Of a stretch of DNA of 18,251 bases, positions 8,429 through 17,625 are shown piece after piece. Source of the DNA: Thiobacillaceae bacterium (GTDB taxonomy: Bacteria; Pseudomonadota; Gammaproteobacteria; Burkholderiales; Thiobacillaceae); contig JAAPAA010000215.1 in NCBI GenBank assembly GCA_012274165.1, forward strand, positions 1 to 18,251, given 5' to 3'. Position 1 is the first letter of the stretch. Every line of letters begins with the position of its first letter. Below the pieces are notes generated by a model, which saw only the letters and a list, made by a program, of their open reading frames with translations, searched no databases and had not been told where the DNA came from. Both the position numbers and the translations under genes were made by a program.

Positions 8429-8461
8429 TTGCCGCAGCTGTTCATGGCGCTGACCAAATAA
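8429..8461 (+). pseudogene. Duplicate of the cbbO 3' end (last ten codons plus stop)
   Basis: These 33 bases match 5100-5132, the end of cbbO, at 30 positions, and both encode LPQLFMALTK followed by a stop. The three differences (CAA/CAG, ACG/ACC, TAG/TAA) are all synonymous. The frame is open upstream to about 8402 (residues DNTRWQ just before the match), where the preceding gene overlaps, and similarity to cbbO stops at 8429. It begins 24 nt after the GGDEF-EAL stop. It is best read as a leftover of a second cbbO-like gene or of a recombination event that placed the GGDEF-EAL gene between the two copies. Confidence 0.75.
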
Positions 8462-8655
8462 GCTGGCCTGGCCCTCCAGCATTACAGCGTTCAGGCTGCA
8501 GCCGATACCCACATCATTTGATCGTGACGCACGAGGGCACCCCTGTCGGAGCTGACTGGAGCCAATTAGCCGGGATGGTCAAGCAGGCGCGCAGCGCCAT
8601 GGGGACGGAATAACTCACCGCCGTTGCTGATCGCGTTTACTATCGAAGCAATCAA
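8462..8655 (+). pseudogene. Degraded IS1182-family transposase fragment
   Basis: Two plus-strand frames joined by a small shift near 8510 spell an internal part of an IS1182-type DDE transposase. Frame 2 gives HYSVQAAADTH (8480-8512), matching the family pattern GYNVQ-A-VDTKHH. Frame 1 then gives HLIVTHEGTPVGADWSQLA and MVKQARSAMGTE (8515-8610), a TAA stop at 8611-8613 where the family usually has lysine, and LTAVADRVYYRSNQ (8614-8655), matching LTVVADRGYY with a catalytic aspartate. One frameshift, one nonsense change and loss of both ends make it clearly inactive. The family match is from memory of conserved motifs, not a search. No terminal inverted repeats or target duplications could be identified. 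Confidence 0.7.
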
Positions 8656-8916
8656 CTCCCTAGAGTCAGGCGACTGCTTTCAGAAATAGTTGAGCTGACC
8701 CTGCCGATCCGGAATAGTCTGTTACGTCTTGCGGTCAGAACATCTGCATCAAAACCATTCTGTTGAGAATCGCCGGTGAGGCGTAATTGCAACAGTCGTC
8801 TGAAACCCCAATTCCTCAAAATCACCTACATTGAAAAGCGATTAAATGGCTGACGGTTTGACGTTCCCAACAACCAAACCGGACTTGCCTTCAATGCTGA
8901 CAACCAACGTTCGGCC
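8656..8916. other. Lower-GC spacer with protein-like minus-strand frame, unidentified
   Basis: On the minus strand one frame reads 35 codons (8949 down to 8845, including LLGRTLVVSIEGKSGLVV), a TAA at 8842-8844, then 30 more codons down to 8752 (including GDFEELGFQTTVAITP) and a TGA at 8749-8751. Both parts look like natural protein but have no start codon in place, no ribosome-binding site and no family I recognise. They may be the remains of a decayed gene cut off by the glucan synthase gene, or chance. A 28-codon plus-strand ATG frame (8846-8932) also exists but has only a weak upstream purine stretch. Confidence 0.3.
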
Positions 8917-8923
8917 AAGGAGA
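8917..8923 (+). promoter_or_regulatory. Strong Shine-Dalgarno sequence for the glucan synthase gene
   Basis: AAGGAGA is a near-perfect ribosome-binding site. Counting 5 to 7 nt downstream places the start at the ATA of 8929-8931, which is in frame with the glucan synthase; no ATG, GTG or TTG in that frame lies nearby. The ATG at 8924 is out of frame, almost touches the site and meets a stop after two codons. Confidence 0.6.
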
Positions 8924-8928
8924 ATGTC

Positions 8929-11900
8929 ATAAACATCAAAGAGTTCGGATTAACGGCACGCGCACGTCATGCGCTGCGTAACGACCGTGATACCGAGCTG
9001 CTGCGCTCGGAGCTGTTCAGCCTTGAGCAGCTCAAGCGCCACGCGGTCACGCTGGCGGGCCAGCATCAAATCGATCCGCGCCCGGGGGCGGACCGCTTGC
9101 TGCCACGGCTGGCGGACAATGCGCGGGTTCTGTTGGCGGCGTATGACGTCGTCACAGCCGCAGCCATGCCTGGGCAACGGATCGTGCCGGCAGAGGCCTG
9201 GCTGCTCGACAACTTCTATCTGATCGAGCAGCAGATCGGTATGGCGCGTCGGCATCTGCCGCGCGGATACAGCCGGCAGTTGCCACGGCTGGCCGACGGC
9301 CTGTCGGCCGGCATCCCGCGCATCTACGATCTGGCGCTGGAACTGATCTCCCATATGGACGGCCGCGTCGACGGCAACAACACCACCCAGTTCATCGCCG
9401 CCTACCAGACCGTCGAGCCCTTGAAGCTGGGCGAACTGTGGGCCTTCCCGATCATGCTGCAGCTGGCGCTGCTGGAAAACCTGCGCCGCGTCGGGGTGCG
9501 TATCGCCCAGCGGCGCGAGGAGCGCGATGCGGCCATCACCTGGGCGGACCGCATGCTCGCCACGGCCGAAACCGAACCCAAGCAGCTGATCCAGTTGCTG
9601 GCCGAGTTTGCCAACGCCGATGTGCCGCTGACCGCGCCGTTTGTGGAGGAGTTTTACGACCGGCTGCAGGCGCAGGGGCCCGCCATGGCCTTCGTGCAAA
9701 CCTGGGTCGAGCACAAGCTGCTTGAACAGGGGGTGACTGCAAGCGAGCTGTCGGAAGCGGCTGGCCGCACCGCAGCGGCCAACCAGATCTCCATCGCCAA
9801 CAGCATCGGCAGCCTGCGCTTTATCGGCACCATGGACTGGCGCAATTTCGTCGAGTCGCTCAGTGCCGTCGAACAGACCTTGCGTGAAGACCCGGCGGGG
9901 ATGCATGCCAGCCAGGATTTCGCCACTCGCGACCGCTACCGGCATGTCATCGAAGATCTGGCTCGACACAGCACACGCAGCGAAATGGCGGTGGCACGCG
10001 AAGCCATCGTGCTCGCACAGACGGCCGCCACGCAATTGGGCGCACACGACCGCAGCGCGCATGTCGGCTACTACCTGATCGATCACGGACGGCCTGATCT
10101 GGAGCGTGCGGTCGGCTGCCGGCTGCCATTGCGATCCCGCATCAGCCGGGTGAGCCGGCATGTCCGCCTTCCCCTTTATCTCGGTCCGATCCTGCTGCTT
10201 ACGCTGCTTGCGACAGCGGTCGTGGTCTGCGCGCTCGGCGGGTTCGATCCGGCTGACGGGCGGCTCTGGTGGCTTGCGCTTCCGCTCGTCATTGCCGCCT
10301 CGGCGCTGGCCGTCCCGCTGGTGAACCTGCTGGTTACGCTTTCCCTGCATCCGCGCGCATTGCCCCGGCTGAATTTTTCCAAAGGGATCCCGGACAGCCA
10401 TCGCACCATGGTGATCGTCCCCACCCTGCTGGCAAGTCCGCAGGACGTCGATGATCTGCTCGAAGCCATGGAGATCCGCTATCTCGGCAATCGCGATCCC
10501 AATCTGTTCTTTGCACTGCTGACGGATTTTCGCGACGCACCCGAGCAAACGCTGGCGGACGATGAGGCCTTGCTCGCCTATGCACGCGCTGCAGTGCAGG
10601 CGCTCAATGAGACTTACCGCGAGGATCGTCCGTGCATCTTCTATCTGTTTCACCGGCCGCGGGTGTGGAACCCGTTCGAGCGGGTGTGGATGGGCTACGA
10701 GCGCAAGCGCGGCAAGCTCGAGCAGTTCAATGCCCGGCTCCGGGGCGAGGCGCACACGGCCTTCTCCGATATCGTCGGCGACCAGTCCATTCTCGGTTCG
10801 ATCCAGTACGTCATCACCCTGGATACCGACACGCAATTGCCGCGTGACGCGGCGCGCACGCTGGTCGGCAACCTCGCGCATCCGCTCAACCGGCCGGTCT
10901 ACGACGCCGCCAAGGGGCGCATTGTGGAAGGCTACGCAATCCTGCAACCGCGTGCGTCGATCAGCCTGACCAGCGCCGGCCAGTCCCGCTTTACCAAACT
11001 GTTCGCGGGCGACTCGGGGCTCGATCCCTACACGCGCGAGGTGTCGGATGTCTACCAGGATGTGTTCGGCGAAGGCTCGTTCATCGGCAAGGGCATCTAC
11101 GACGTGGATGCATTTCGCCAGGCTGTCGACGGACGCTTTCCGGAGAATCTCATCCTCAGTCACGATTTGCTGGAAAGCGGCTATGCGCGTTCAGCATTGG
11201 TGACCGATGTCGAGCTCATCGAAGAGCATCCGGCCAGTGTCGCCATCGATGCCAGCCGGCGCCACCGCTGGATACGCGGCGACTGGCAGTTGGCCGGCTG
11301 GCTGCTGCCGCGCGTACCGGGACCACCCGGCCCGGATGGATTGAAGGGAAAGCGGCAAGCAAACCCGCTCTCGGCCCTGTCGCTGTGGAAACTGTTTGAC
11401 AATCTGCGGCGCAGCCTCGTCTCCCCATCGCTGCTTGCCTTGCTGGCAGGTGGGTGGCTGCTGGGTGTGGGGCCGGTCTGGTTGTGGGCTCTGCTGGTCG
11501 TGGCTGTCGTGTGCCTGCCCACCCTGCTGTCCAGCGTGATCGAGCTCATCCGCAAGCCGGAAGAGCGCGACTGGCTAGTGCACCTGAGCCTGACCAGCCA
11601 ATCCGCGGGCCGCCCGCTCGCGCTCGTCTTGCTGACGCTGGCCTTTTTGCCCTATGACACGCTGATAGGCCTAGGGGCGATCCTGCGCTCGGGCGTGCGC
11701 ATGCTGTTCACGCGACGCGGCTTGCTGCTGTGGCAACTGCCGTCCTACGCACGCCGCAACGCACGCCGGACGCTGGCCGGTTTCTTCAGCGAAATGTGGA
11801 TCGCGCCGGTGCTCGCGGCAGCGCTGGGTGTGGCGCTGGTCATGGCGGGTATCCGACCGGCGGCGTGGCTCGCCGCAGCCCCCATCCTGTTGCTGTGGCT

Positions 11901-14900
11901 GGTGTCGCCCGTCGCCGGCTGGTGGATCAGCCGGCCGCTGGTGTCCCCGGCCCCGGACCTGAGCGCCGATCAACGGGCGTTCCTGCGGACGTCGGCCCGG
12001 CGCACCTGGCGCTACTTCGCGGATTTTGTCGGACCGGAGGACAACTGGCTGCCGCCCGACAACTTCCAGGAATATCCGGCCCCCGCCATTGCCTCGCGCA
12101 CCTCGCCCACCAACATCGGCATGGCGCTGCTGGCAGACCTGGCAGCCTATGATTTCGGTTATCTCACGGCCGGTGAATGCCTGCAGCGCGTCGGCAATAC
12201 CCTGGCGACGATGGAAAAGCTGGAACGCTACCGCGGCCACTTTTTGAACTGGTACGACACCCGCACACTGCAACCGCTGCACCCGCAATACGTCTCGTCG
12301 GTGGACAGTGGCAACCTCGCCGGCAGCCTGCTCACCCTGCAGGCAGGGCTGGCCGAACTGAAACATCAGCCAGTGCTGTCAGCCAACGCGCTGAAAGGAC
12401 TGCAGGACACCCTGCAAGTGCTGGCCGAACACGTGCCAGCATTACCCACCCCGGATCTGGCGAAGAAGATCCGCGTGCTGCAGGACACCCTGCGCGCCCT
12501 CACGCTCGATGGGCCGCCGCAGACCCTGGCCGCCGCCGCCAGCGTGCTGGATGCGGTTCACCGCACGGGCGAGGGGCTGGTTGCCTGGCTGCCAACCGAT
12601 ATCGATGTCGATGGCGAATTGTTTTACTGGGCGCAGGCATTCGACCAGCAATCCAGCGCCCTGCGGGATGAGCTGGCATATCTGGTGCCCGAGCCGCAGC
12701 ACTTCAGCGCCATCCCGACCCTGGCGGAATTGGCCGGCGCGGGTGCAGCAGGCAGGCGCGCACTGGAGCGGCTCGGCATCATCGACGATCTGATGAACCG
12801 TTGCAGCGCACTGGCGGTGATGGATTTCGAGTTCCTCTATGACGCCGCGTGCGGCCTCTTGACCATCGGCTACGACGTCGGCGAACGTCGCCGCGATCCA
12901 TCCTGCTACGACCTGCTGGCATCGGAAGCGCGCCTGGCCAGTTTCCTGCTCATCGCGCAGGGAAAGGTGCCGCAGAAGCACTGGTTCGCGCTCGGCCGCC
13001 TGCTGACCAGTTACGGCGGTGATGTCAGCCTGATTTCGTGGAGCGGCTCGATGTTCGAGTACCTGATGCCGCAGCTGATGATGCCGAGCTACCCGAACAC
13101 CCTGCTGGAGCAGACCTGCAAGGCAGCGGTGTCGCGCCAGATCGAATATGGCCGGCAACGTGCGGTGCCGTGGGGCATCTCCGAGTCCTGCTACAACGCC
13201 ACCGACATGCACCAGGTCTATCAGTACCGGGCGTTCGGCGTGCCTGGCCTCGGCTTCAAGCGGGGGCTGGGAGACGATCTGGTCATCGCGCCCTATGCCA
13301 GCGCACTGGCGCTGACGGTGATGCCGCAGGAAGCCTGTCACAACCTGCAGACGCTGGCCGAGCATGGATTCCTCGGCGCTTACGGCTTCTATGAGGCAGT
13401 CGATTACACGCCGTCGCGGGTACCGCGCGGCAAGCCGCACGCCATCGTGCGCGCCTTCATGGCGCATCACCAGGGCATGAGCATGCTGGCCTTTGCGCAT
13501 GTCCTGCTCGACCAGCCGATGCAGCGCCGCTTCATGTCCGATCCGCTCGCGCGGGCGACCGAATTGTTGCTGCAGGAACGGGTGCCGAAGCAGGGCGCCA
13601 CCCTGCACCCGCACGCGGCCGAAGTGAGCGCCGCCGCCCATCCCCCCAGCGCGGACGCCGGCACGATCATGCGCGTGTTCACCGATCCGAACACGCAAGT
13701 CCCTGAAGTGCACCTGTTGTCGAACGGCCGCTATCACGTCATGGCGACCCATGCCGGCGGCAGTTACAGTCGCTGGCGCGACCTCGCCGTCACCCGCTGG
13801 CGCGAGGACGCCACCTCTGATGGCTGGGGCACCTTCATCTACCTGCGCGACCGCGACAGCGGAAAGTATTGGTCGGCCGCACATCAACCCACGCTGCGCC
13901 GTGCCGACCACTACGAGGCGATCTTCGTGCAGGCGCGCGCCGAATACCGTCGGCGCGACCATGCGATCGAAGCGCATACCGAGATCAGCGTGTCCCCTGA
14001 GGACGACGTTGAGATACGGCGTGTCACCCTCACCAACCAGTCGTCGCGGTTGCGCCACATCGAGGTGACGAGCTACGCGGAAGTGGTGCTGGCGCCGTTG
14101 AATGCCGACCTCGCGCATCGCTCGTTCAGCAACCTGTTCGTGCAGACCGAAATCCTGCCCGAGCGGCAGGCGATCCTGTGCACCCGGCGTCCCCGCACGC
14201 CGGGCGAGCAGGTGCCGTGGATGTTCCACCTGTTGGCCACACCGGGCGCGGTGGCCCACGCGCCGTCCTACGAGACCGATCGCGCCCGCTTCATCGGGCG
14301 CGGTCGCACCGCGGCCAACCCGCTGGTGCTGGATAGCAGCGACCGTTCGCCTAACCTGTCGAACACCGCGGGATCGGTGCTCGATCCCATCGTGGCGATC
14401 CGCCGCACCCTGACCCTGTCACCCGACAAATCGGCGACCGTGCAGATCATCTCCGGTGTCGCGGACACGCGCGAGGCCGCATTGGCCTTGATTGAAAAGT
14501 ATTGCGACCGTCACTTCGTCGAGCGCGCGTTCGAGATGGCCTGGTTCCAGAGCCAGGAGGTGCTGCGTCACCTCAGCGCGACCGAAGCCGATGCCCAGGT
14601 CTATGGCCGCCTGGCCAACTCCGTGATTTACGGCAATGCCCTGCGCCGCGCCGCGCCCGGCATCATCGCCCGCAACCAGCTGGGGCAGTCCGGGTTGTGG
14701 CGCTTCGGCATCTCGGGCGATCTGCCGATCGTCAAGCTGCGCATCGGCGATATCAACCGCATCGACCTGGTCAAGCAGGTGCTGCAGGCGCACGCCTATT
14801 GGCGCATGAAGGGCCTGGCCGCCGACCTGGTGATCGTCAACGAGGACTTCTCGGGCTACCGGGCCGTGCTGCAGGACCTGATCATGGGGCTGATCAACGC

Positions 14901-17583
14901 CGGGCCCGAGGCGCAGGTGATCGACAAGCCGGGCGGGGTGTTCGTGCGGCGCGCCGAAGAGCTTTCCGAGGATGAGCGGGTATTGCTGCGGACGGTCGCC
15001 CGCATCGTCTTCAGCGATACCGCCGAGACCCTGATCGAGCAGGTGGAACGCCGCGTGTCGGCAGAGCGTGCATCGGACCTTCTGGTGCCCACGCAGCAGG
15101 CGACCGCCGAACCGGTTTATCCGCTGGCCGCGCGCGAGCGCATTTTCAGCAACGGCCTCGGCGGCTTCACGCCCGACGGGCACGAATACGTCGTCACCCT
15201 CGAACCCGGCCAGACCACGCCGGCGCCGTGGGCCAATGTCATCGCCAGCCCGCACATCGGCACCGTCGTCAGCGAGAGCGGCAGCGCGTACACCTGGGTG
15301 GAAAACGCGCACGAGTTCCGGCTGACTACCTGGAACAACGATCCGCTGTCCGACAGCAGCGGCGAGGCGCTCTACATCCGCGACGAGGAAACGGGTGCGT
15401 TCTGGTCGCCGACGCCGCTACCCGCCCGCGGCCGCGCCGGCTATGTGTGCCGGCACGGCTTCGGCTACAGCGTGTTCGAGCACTATGAGGCCGGCATCGC
15501 CTCGGAAATGTTCACCTACGTCGCCATGGACGCACCGGTCAAATTCGTGGTGGTCAAGCTGCACAACCAGTCCAAGCGCGCGCGCAGCCTGTCGCTGACC
15601 GGGTATTGGGAACTCGTGCTCGGCGAATGGCGGCACGCCAACCTGATGCACATCGTCACCGAAACCGATCCGCACAGCGGTGCGCTGTTTGCCCGCAATG
15701 CCTACGGCCGTGAATGCGCCAACCGGGTGGTGTTTGCCCATGTCAACGAGCGCGAGCGGACGGTGAGTGGAAACCGGACCGAATTCATCGGCCGCAACGG
15801 CTCGCTGGCCAGCCCGGCGGCGATGCGCCGCAAGCGGCTGTCGGGCAGGACCGGGGCCAGCCTCGATCCGTGCGCCGCGATCCAGACCCGGGTCGAGCTG
15901 GCCGCCGGACAGACGCGCGAGATCGTGTTCGTCTTCGGTGCGGCCGGCAACGCCGACGAAGCGCGGCATTTCATCCAGCGCTTCGGCGGGCGCGCGGGCG
16001 CGCGGCAGGCACTGGAAACGGTGTGGGAACACTGGAACCATACCCTCGGCGCGGTGAATGTGGACACGCCCGACCCCGCGCTGAACGTGTTGGCCAACGG
16101 CTGGCTGGTCTACCAGACCCTGTCCTGCAGGCTGTGGGGGCGCAGCGGCTATTACCAGTCCGGCGGGGCCTACGGCTTCCGCGATCAATTGCAGGACACC
16201 ATGGCGCTGATCCATGCGACACCGTGGCTCGCACGCGAGCAGCTGATCCGGCACGCCGGGCGCCAGTTTCTCAAGGGCGACGTGCAGCACTGGTGGCCCC
16301 CGCCCCACGGACAGGGCGTGCGCACCCATTTCTCGGATGACTATCTATGGCTGCCGTATGCCACCTGTCGTTACGTACGGGCGACCGGCGATACCGGCGT
16401 GCTCGACGAGCCCATCCATTTTCTGGAAGGCCGCGAGCTGTATGCGGAAGAGGAGGCCTACTACGACCAGCCGCAGCGCTCGCCCGAAGCGGCCAGCCTC
16501 TATGAGCACTGCGTGCGTGCCATCAAGCACGGTTTGCGTTTCGGTATCCATGAATTGCCGCTGATGGGCTGCGGCGACTGGAACGACGGCATGAATCTGG
16601 TCGGCCGCGATGGCAAGGGAGAAAGCGTGTGGCTGGCGTGGTTCCTGTACGAGAACCTTGAACTGTTTGCCGGGCTGGCGCACGACCGCAACGATCATGA
16701 TTTTGCCGACCTGTGCAGCGGTCACGCCGGGCAGTTACGCAGCAACATCGAGGCCCAGGCCTGGGACGGCAACTGGTACCGGCGCGCTTATTTCGACGAC
16801 GGCACCCCGCTGGGCTCGTCCACCAACGACGAATGCCAGATCGATTCGATCAGCCAGAGCTGGGCGGTCATCTCGGGCGGCGGCGATCCCGTCCGTGCCC
16901 GCCAGGCGATGGCGGCGGTGGACCAGCGCCTGGTGCGGCGCGACAAGCAGATCATCCAGCTGCTCGATCCGCCCTTCGACAAATCGGATCTGGAGCCCGG
17001 CTACATCAAGGGCTACATCCCTGGTGTCCGCGAGAACGGCGGCCAATACACCCATGCCGCGATCTGGACCACGATGGCATTTGCCATGATGGGCGACACA
17101 GAACGCGCGTGGGAATTCTTCGCCATGCTCAATCCCGTTCATCACGGCAGCACGGCGGAGGCGATCGCACGCTACAAGGTCGAGCCCTACGTGATGTGCG
17201 CCGACATCTATGCCGTGTCGCCACACACCGGCCGCGGCGGCTGGACCTGGTACACCGGGGCAGCTGGCTGGATGTACCGGCTGACCGTGGAAACCCTGCT
17301 CGGCCTGCAACTGGAAGTGGACCATCTGCGCATTGCGCCGTGCGTCCCGGCCGATTGGGATTCGTACAAAATCCACTACCGCTATCGCGAGACCGTCTAC
17401 CACATCACCGTCAAGCGGGTGGGTGAGCAAACGGGACAGGTGATCCGCGTGACGGTGGACGGTGCCGTGACAGACGGAGCCGGTGTGGGCGGGACGGTTG
17501 CAACCGGGATAGCGCGGCCGCAAGGCCTGATTCCCCTGGTGGACGACCGCCAGGAGCACTATGTCGAGGTGGAATTGAGTTGA
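8929..17583 (+). CDS. ndvB: Cyclic beta-glucan synthase (NdvB/ChvB type), GT84-GH94
   Basis: This very large inner-membrane enzyme makes cyclic glucans from UDP-glucose for export to the periplasm. Read from 8929 it has 2884 residues, close to the roughly 2870 of Brucella Cgs. Two membrane segments (about 413-472) precede the GT84 domain (about 485-830), with the acidic D632-x-D634 in TLDTDTQLP and RWIRGDWQ near 785. More membrane segments follow at about 835-996. A glucoamylase-like domain spans about 1045-1525, with GISESCYNATD. Two GT36/GH94 sandwich domains begin near 1594 and 2073, and a GH94 phosphorylase-type barrel holds GDWNDG at 2549-2554 and GYIKGYIPGVRENGGQYTHA near 2690. The GH94 part trims chains in this family. 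The frame is open upstream to 8854 without ATG, GTG or TTG. The next ordinary start, TTG 9097, would drop conserved-looking residues such as ELFSLEQLKRHA, so ATA 8929 with its ribosome-binding site is preferred. Glucan linkage (beta-1,2 or other) cannot be read from sequence. Confidence 0.92.
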   Translation: MNIKEFGLTARARHALRNDRDTELLRSELFSLEQLKRHAVTLAGQHQIDPRPGADRLLPRLADNARVLLAAYDVVTAAAMPGQRIVPAEAWLLDNFYLIEQQIGMARRHLPRGYSRQLPRLADGLSAGIPRIYDLALELISHMDGRVDGNNTTQFIAAYQTVEPLKLGELWAFPIMLQLALLENLRRVGVRIAQRREERDAAITWADRMLATAETEPKQLIQLLAEFANADVPLTAPFVEEFYDRLQAQGPAMAFVQTWVEHKLLEQGVTASELSEAAGRTAAANQISIANSIGSLRFIGTMDWRNFVESLSAVEQTLREDPAGMHASQDFATRDRYRHVIEDLARHSTRSEMAVAREAIVLAQTAATQLGAHDRSAHVGYYLIDHGRPDLERAVGCRLPLRSRISRVSRHVRLPLYLGPILLLTLLATAVVVCALGGFDPADGRLWWLALPLVIAASALAVPLVNLLVTLSLHPRALPRLNFSKGIPDSHRTMVIVPTLLASPQDVDDLLEAMEIRYLGNRDPNLFFALLTDFRDAPEQTLADDEALLAYARAAVQALNETYREDRPCIFYLFHRPRVWNPFERVWMGYERKRGKLEQFNARLRGEAHTAFSDIVGDQSILGSIQYVITLDTDTQLPRDAARTLVGNLAHPLNRPVYDAAKGRIVEGYAILQPRASISLTSAGQSRFTKLFAGDSGLDPYTREVSDVYQDVFGEGSFIGKGIYDVDAFRQAVDGRFPENLILSHDLLESGYARSALVTDVELIEEHPASVAIDASRRHRWIRGDWQLAGWLLPRVPGPPGPDGLKGKRQANPLSALSLWKLFDNLRRSLVSPSLLALLAGGWLLGVGPVWLWALLVVAVVCLPTLLSSVIELIRKPEERDWLVHLSLTSQSAGRPLALVLLTLAFLPYDTLIGLGAILRSGVRMLFTRRGLLLWQLPSYARRNARRTLAGFFSEMWIAPVLAAALGVALVMAGIRPAAWLAAAPILLLWLVSPVAGWWISRPLVSPAPDLSADQRAFLRTSARRTWRYFADFVGPEDNWLPPDNFQEYPAPAIASRTSPTNIGMALLADLAAYDFGYLTAGECLQRVGNTLATMEKLERYRGHFLNWYDTRTLQPLHPQYVSSVDSGNLAGSLLTLQAGLAELKHQPVLSANALKGLQDTLQVLAEHVPALPTPDLAKKIRVLQDTLRALTLDGPPQTLAAAASVLDAVHRTGEGLVAWLPTDIDVDGELFYWAQAFDQQSSALRDELAYLVPEPQHFSAIPTLAELAGAGAAGRRALERLGIIDDLMNRCSALAVMDFEFLYDAACGLLTIGYDVGERRRDPSCYDLLASEARLASFLLIAQGKVPQKHWFALGRLLTSYGGDVSLISWSGSMFEYLMPQLMMPSYPNTLLEQTCKAAVSRQIEYGRQRAVPWGISESCYNATDMHQVYQYRAFGVPGLGFKRGLGDDLVIAPYASALALTVMPQEACHNLQTLAEHGFLGAYGFYEAVDYTPSRVPRGKPHAIVRAFMAHHQGMSMLAFAHVLLDQPMQRRFMSDPLARATELLLQERVPKQGATLHPHAAEVSAAAHPPSADAGTIMRVFTDPNTQVPEVHLLSNGRYHVMATHAGGSYSRWRDLAVTRWREDATSDGWGTFIYLRDRDSGKYWSAAHQPTLRRADHYEAIFVQARAEYRRRDHAIEAHTEISVSPEDDVEIRRVTLTNQSSRLRHIEVTSYAEVVLAPLNADLAHRSFSNLFVQTEILPERQAILCTRRPRTPGEQVPWMFHLLATPGAVAHAPSYETDRARFIGRGRTAANPLVLDSSDRSPNLSNTAGSVLDPIVAIRRTLTLSPDKSATVQIISGVADTREAALALIEKYCDRHFVERAFEMAWFQSQEVLRHLSATEADAQVYGRLANSVIYGNALRRAAPGIIARNQLGQSGLWRFGISGDLPIVKLRIGDINRIDLVKQVLQAHAYWRMKGLAADLVIVNEDFSGYRAVLQDLIMGLINAGPEAQVIDKPGGVFVRRAEELSEDERVLLRTVARIVFSDTAETLIEQVERRVSAERASDLLVPTQQATAEPVYPLAARERIFSNGLGGFTPDGHEYVVTLEPGQTTPAPWANVIASPHIGTVVSESGSAYTWVENAHEFRLTTWNNDPLSDSSGEALYIRDEETGAFWSPTPLPARGRAGYVCRHGFGYSVFEHYEAGIASEMFTYVAMDAPVKFVVVKLHNQSKRARSLSLTGYWELVLGEWRHANLMHIVTETDPHSGALFARNAYGRECANRVVFAHVNERERTVSGNRTEFIGRNGSLASPAAMRRKRLSGRTGASLDPCAAIQTRVELAAGQTREIVFVFGAAGNADEARHFIQRFGGRAGARQALETVWEHWNHTLGAVNVDTPDPALNVLANGWLVYQTLSCRLWGRSGYYQSGGAYGFRDQLQDTMALIHATPWLAREQLIRHAGRQFLKGDVQHWWPPPHGQGVRTHFSDDYLWLPYATCRYVRATGDTGVLDEPIHFLEGRELYAEEEAYYDQPQRSPEAASLYEHCVRAIKHGLRFGIHELPLMGCGDWNDGMNLVGRDGKGESVWLAWFLYENLELFAGLAHDRNDHDFADLCSGHAGQLRSNIEAQAWDGNWYRRAYFDDGTPLGSSTNDECQIDSISQSWAVISGGGDPVRARQAMAAVDQRLVRRDKQIIQLLDPPFDKSDLEPGYIKGYIPGVRENGGQYTHAAIWTTMAFAMMGDTERAWEFFAMLNPVHHGSTAEAIARYKVEPYVMCADIYAVSPHTGRGGWTWYTGAAGWMYRLTVETLLGLQLEVDHLRIAPCVPADWDSYKIHYRYRETVYHITVKRVGEQTGQVIRVTVDGAVTDGAGVGGTVATGIARPQGLIPLVDDRQEHYVEVELS

Positions 17584-17625
17584 AGACGACTGACATGCAT
17601 CCATCCGCGCCCTGGCACCTGTCCA

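Larger units (their letters stand above)
8406..8928. other. Non-coding scar region between the GGDEF-EAL gene and the glucan synthase
   Basis: These 523 bp hold no intact gene. From left to right they carry a copy of the cbbO 3' end (8429-8461), a broken IS1182-type transposase fragment (about 8462-8655) and about 270 bp of lower-GC sequence (roughly 45% GC in 8761-8880, against well over 60% in the flanking genes). The last 12 bases contain a strong Shine-Dalgarno sequence for the next gene. No convincing promoter or terminator was found. The mix of relics indicates past insertion and deletion at this site. Confidence 0.75.

Noticed and set aside
8656..8763. Open plus-strand frame continuing after the transposase relic
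   Set aside because: After about 8655 the frame no longer resembles IS1182 transposases and has no other recognisable motif, so the relic was ended there.
8846..8932. 28-codon plus-strand frame ending at the glucan synthase start (possible leader peptide)
   Set aside because: Weak ribosome-binding context, no run of regulatory codons and no attenuator hairpin. Kept only as a side note to the ATA start.
8950..11163. 737-codon minus-strand frame opposite the glucan synthase N-terminus
   Set aside because: Antisense shadow with arginine-, glutamine- and histidine-rich low-information sequence. The plus strand carries clear NdvB features.
12442..14259. 605-codon minus-strand frame inside the glucan synthase gene
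   Set aside because: Antisense shadow of conserved glucoamylase-like and GH94 coding sequence.
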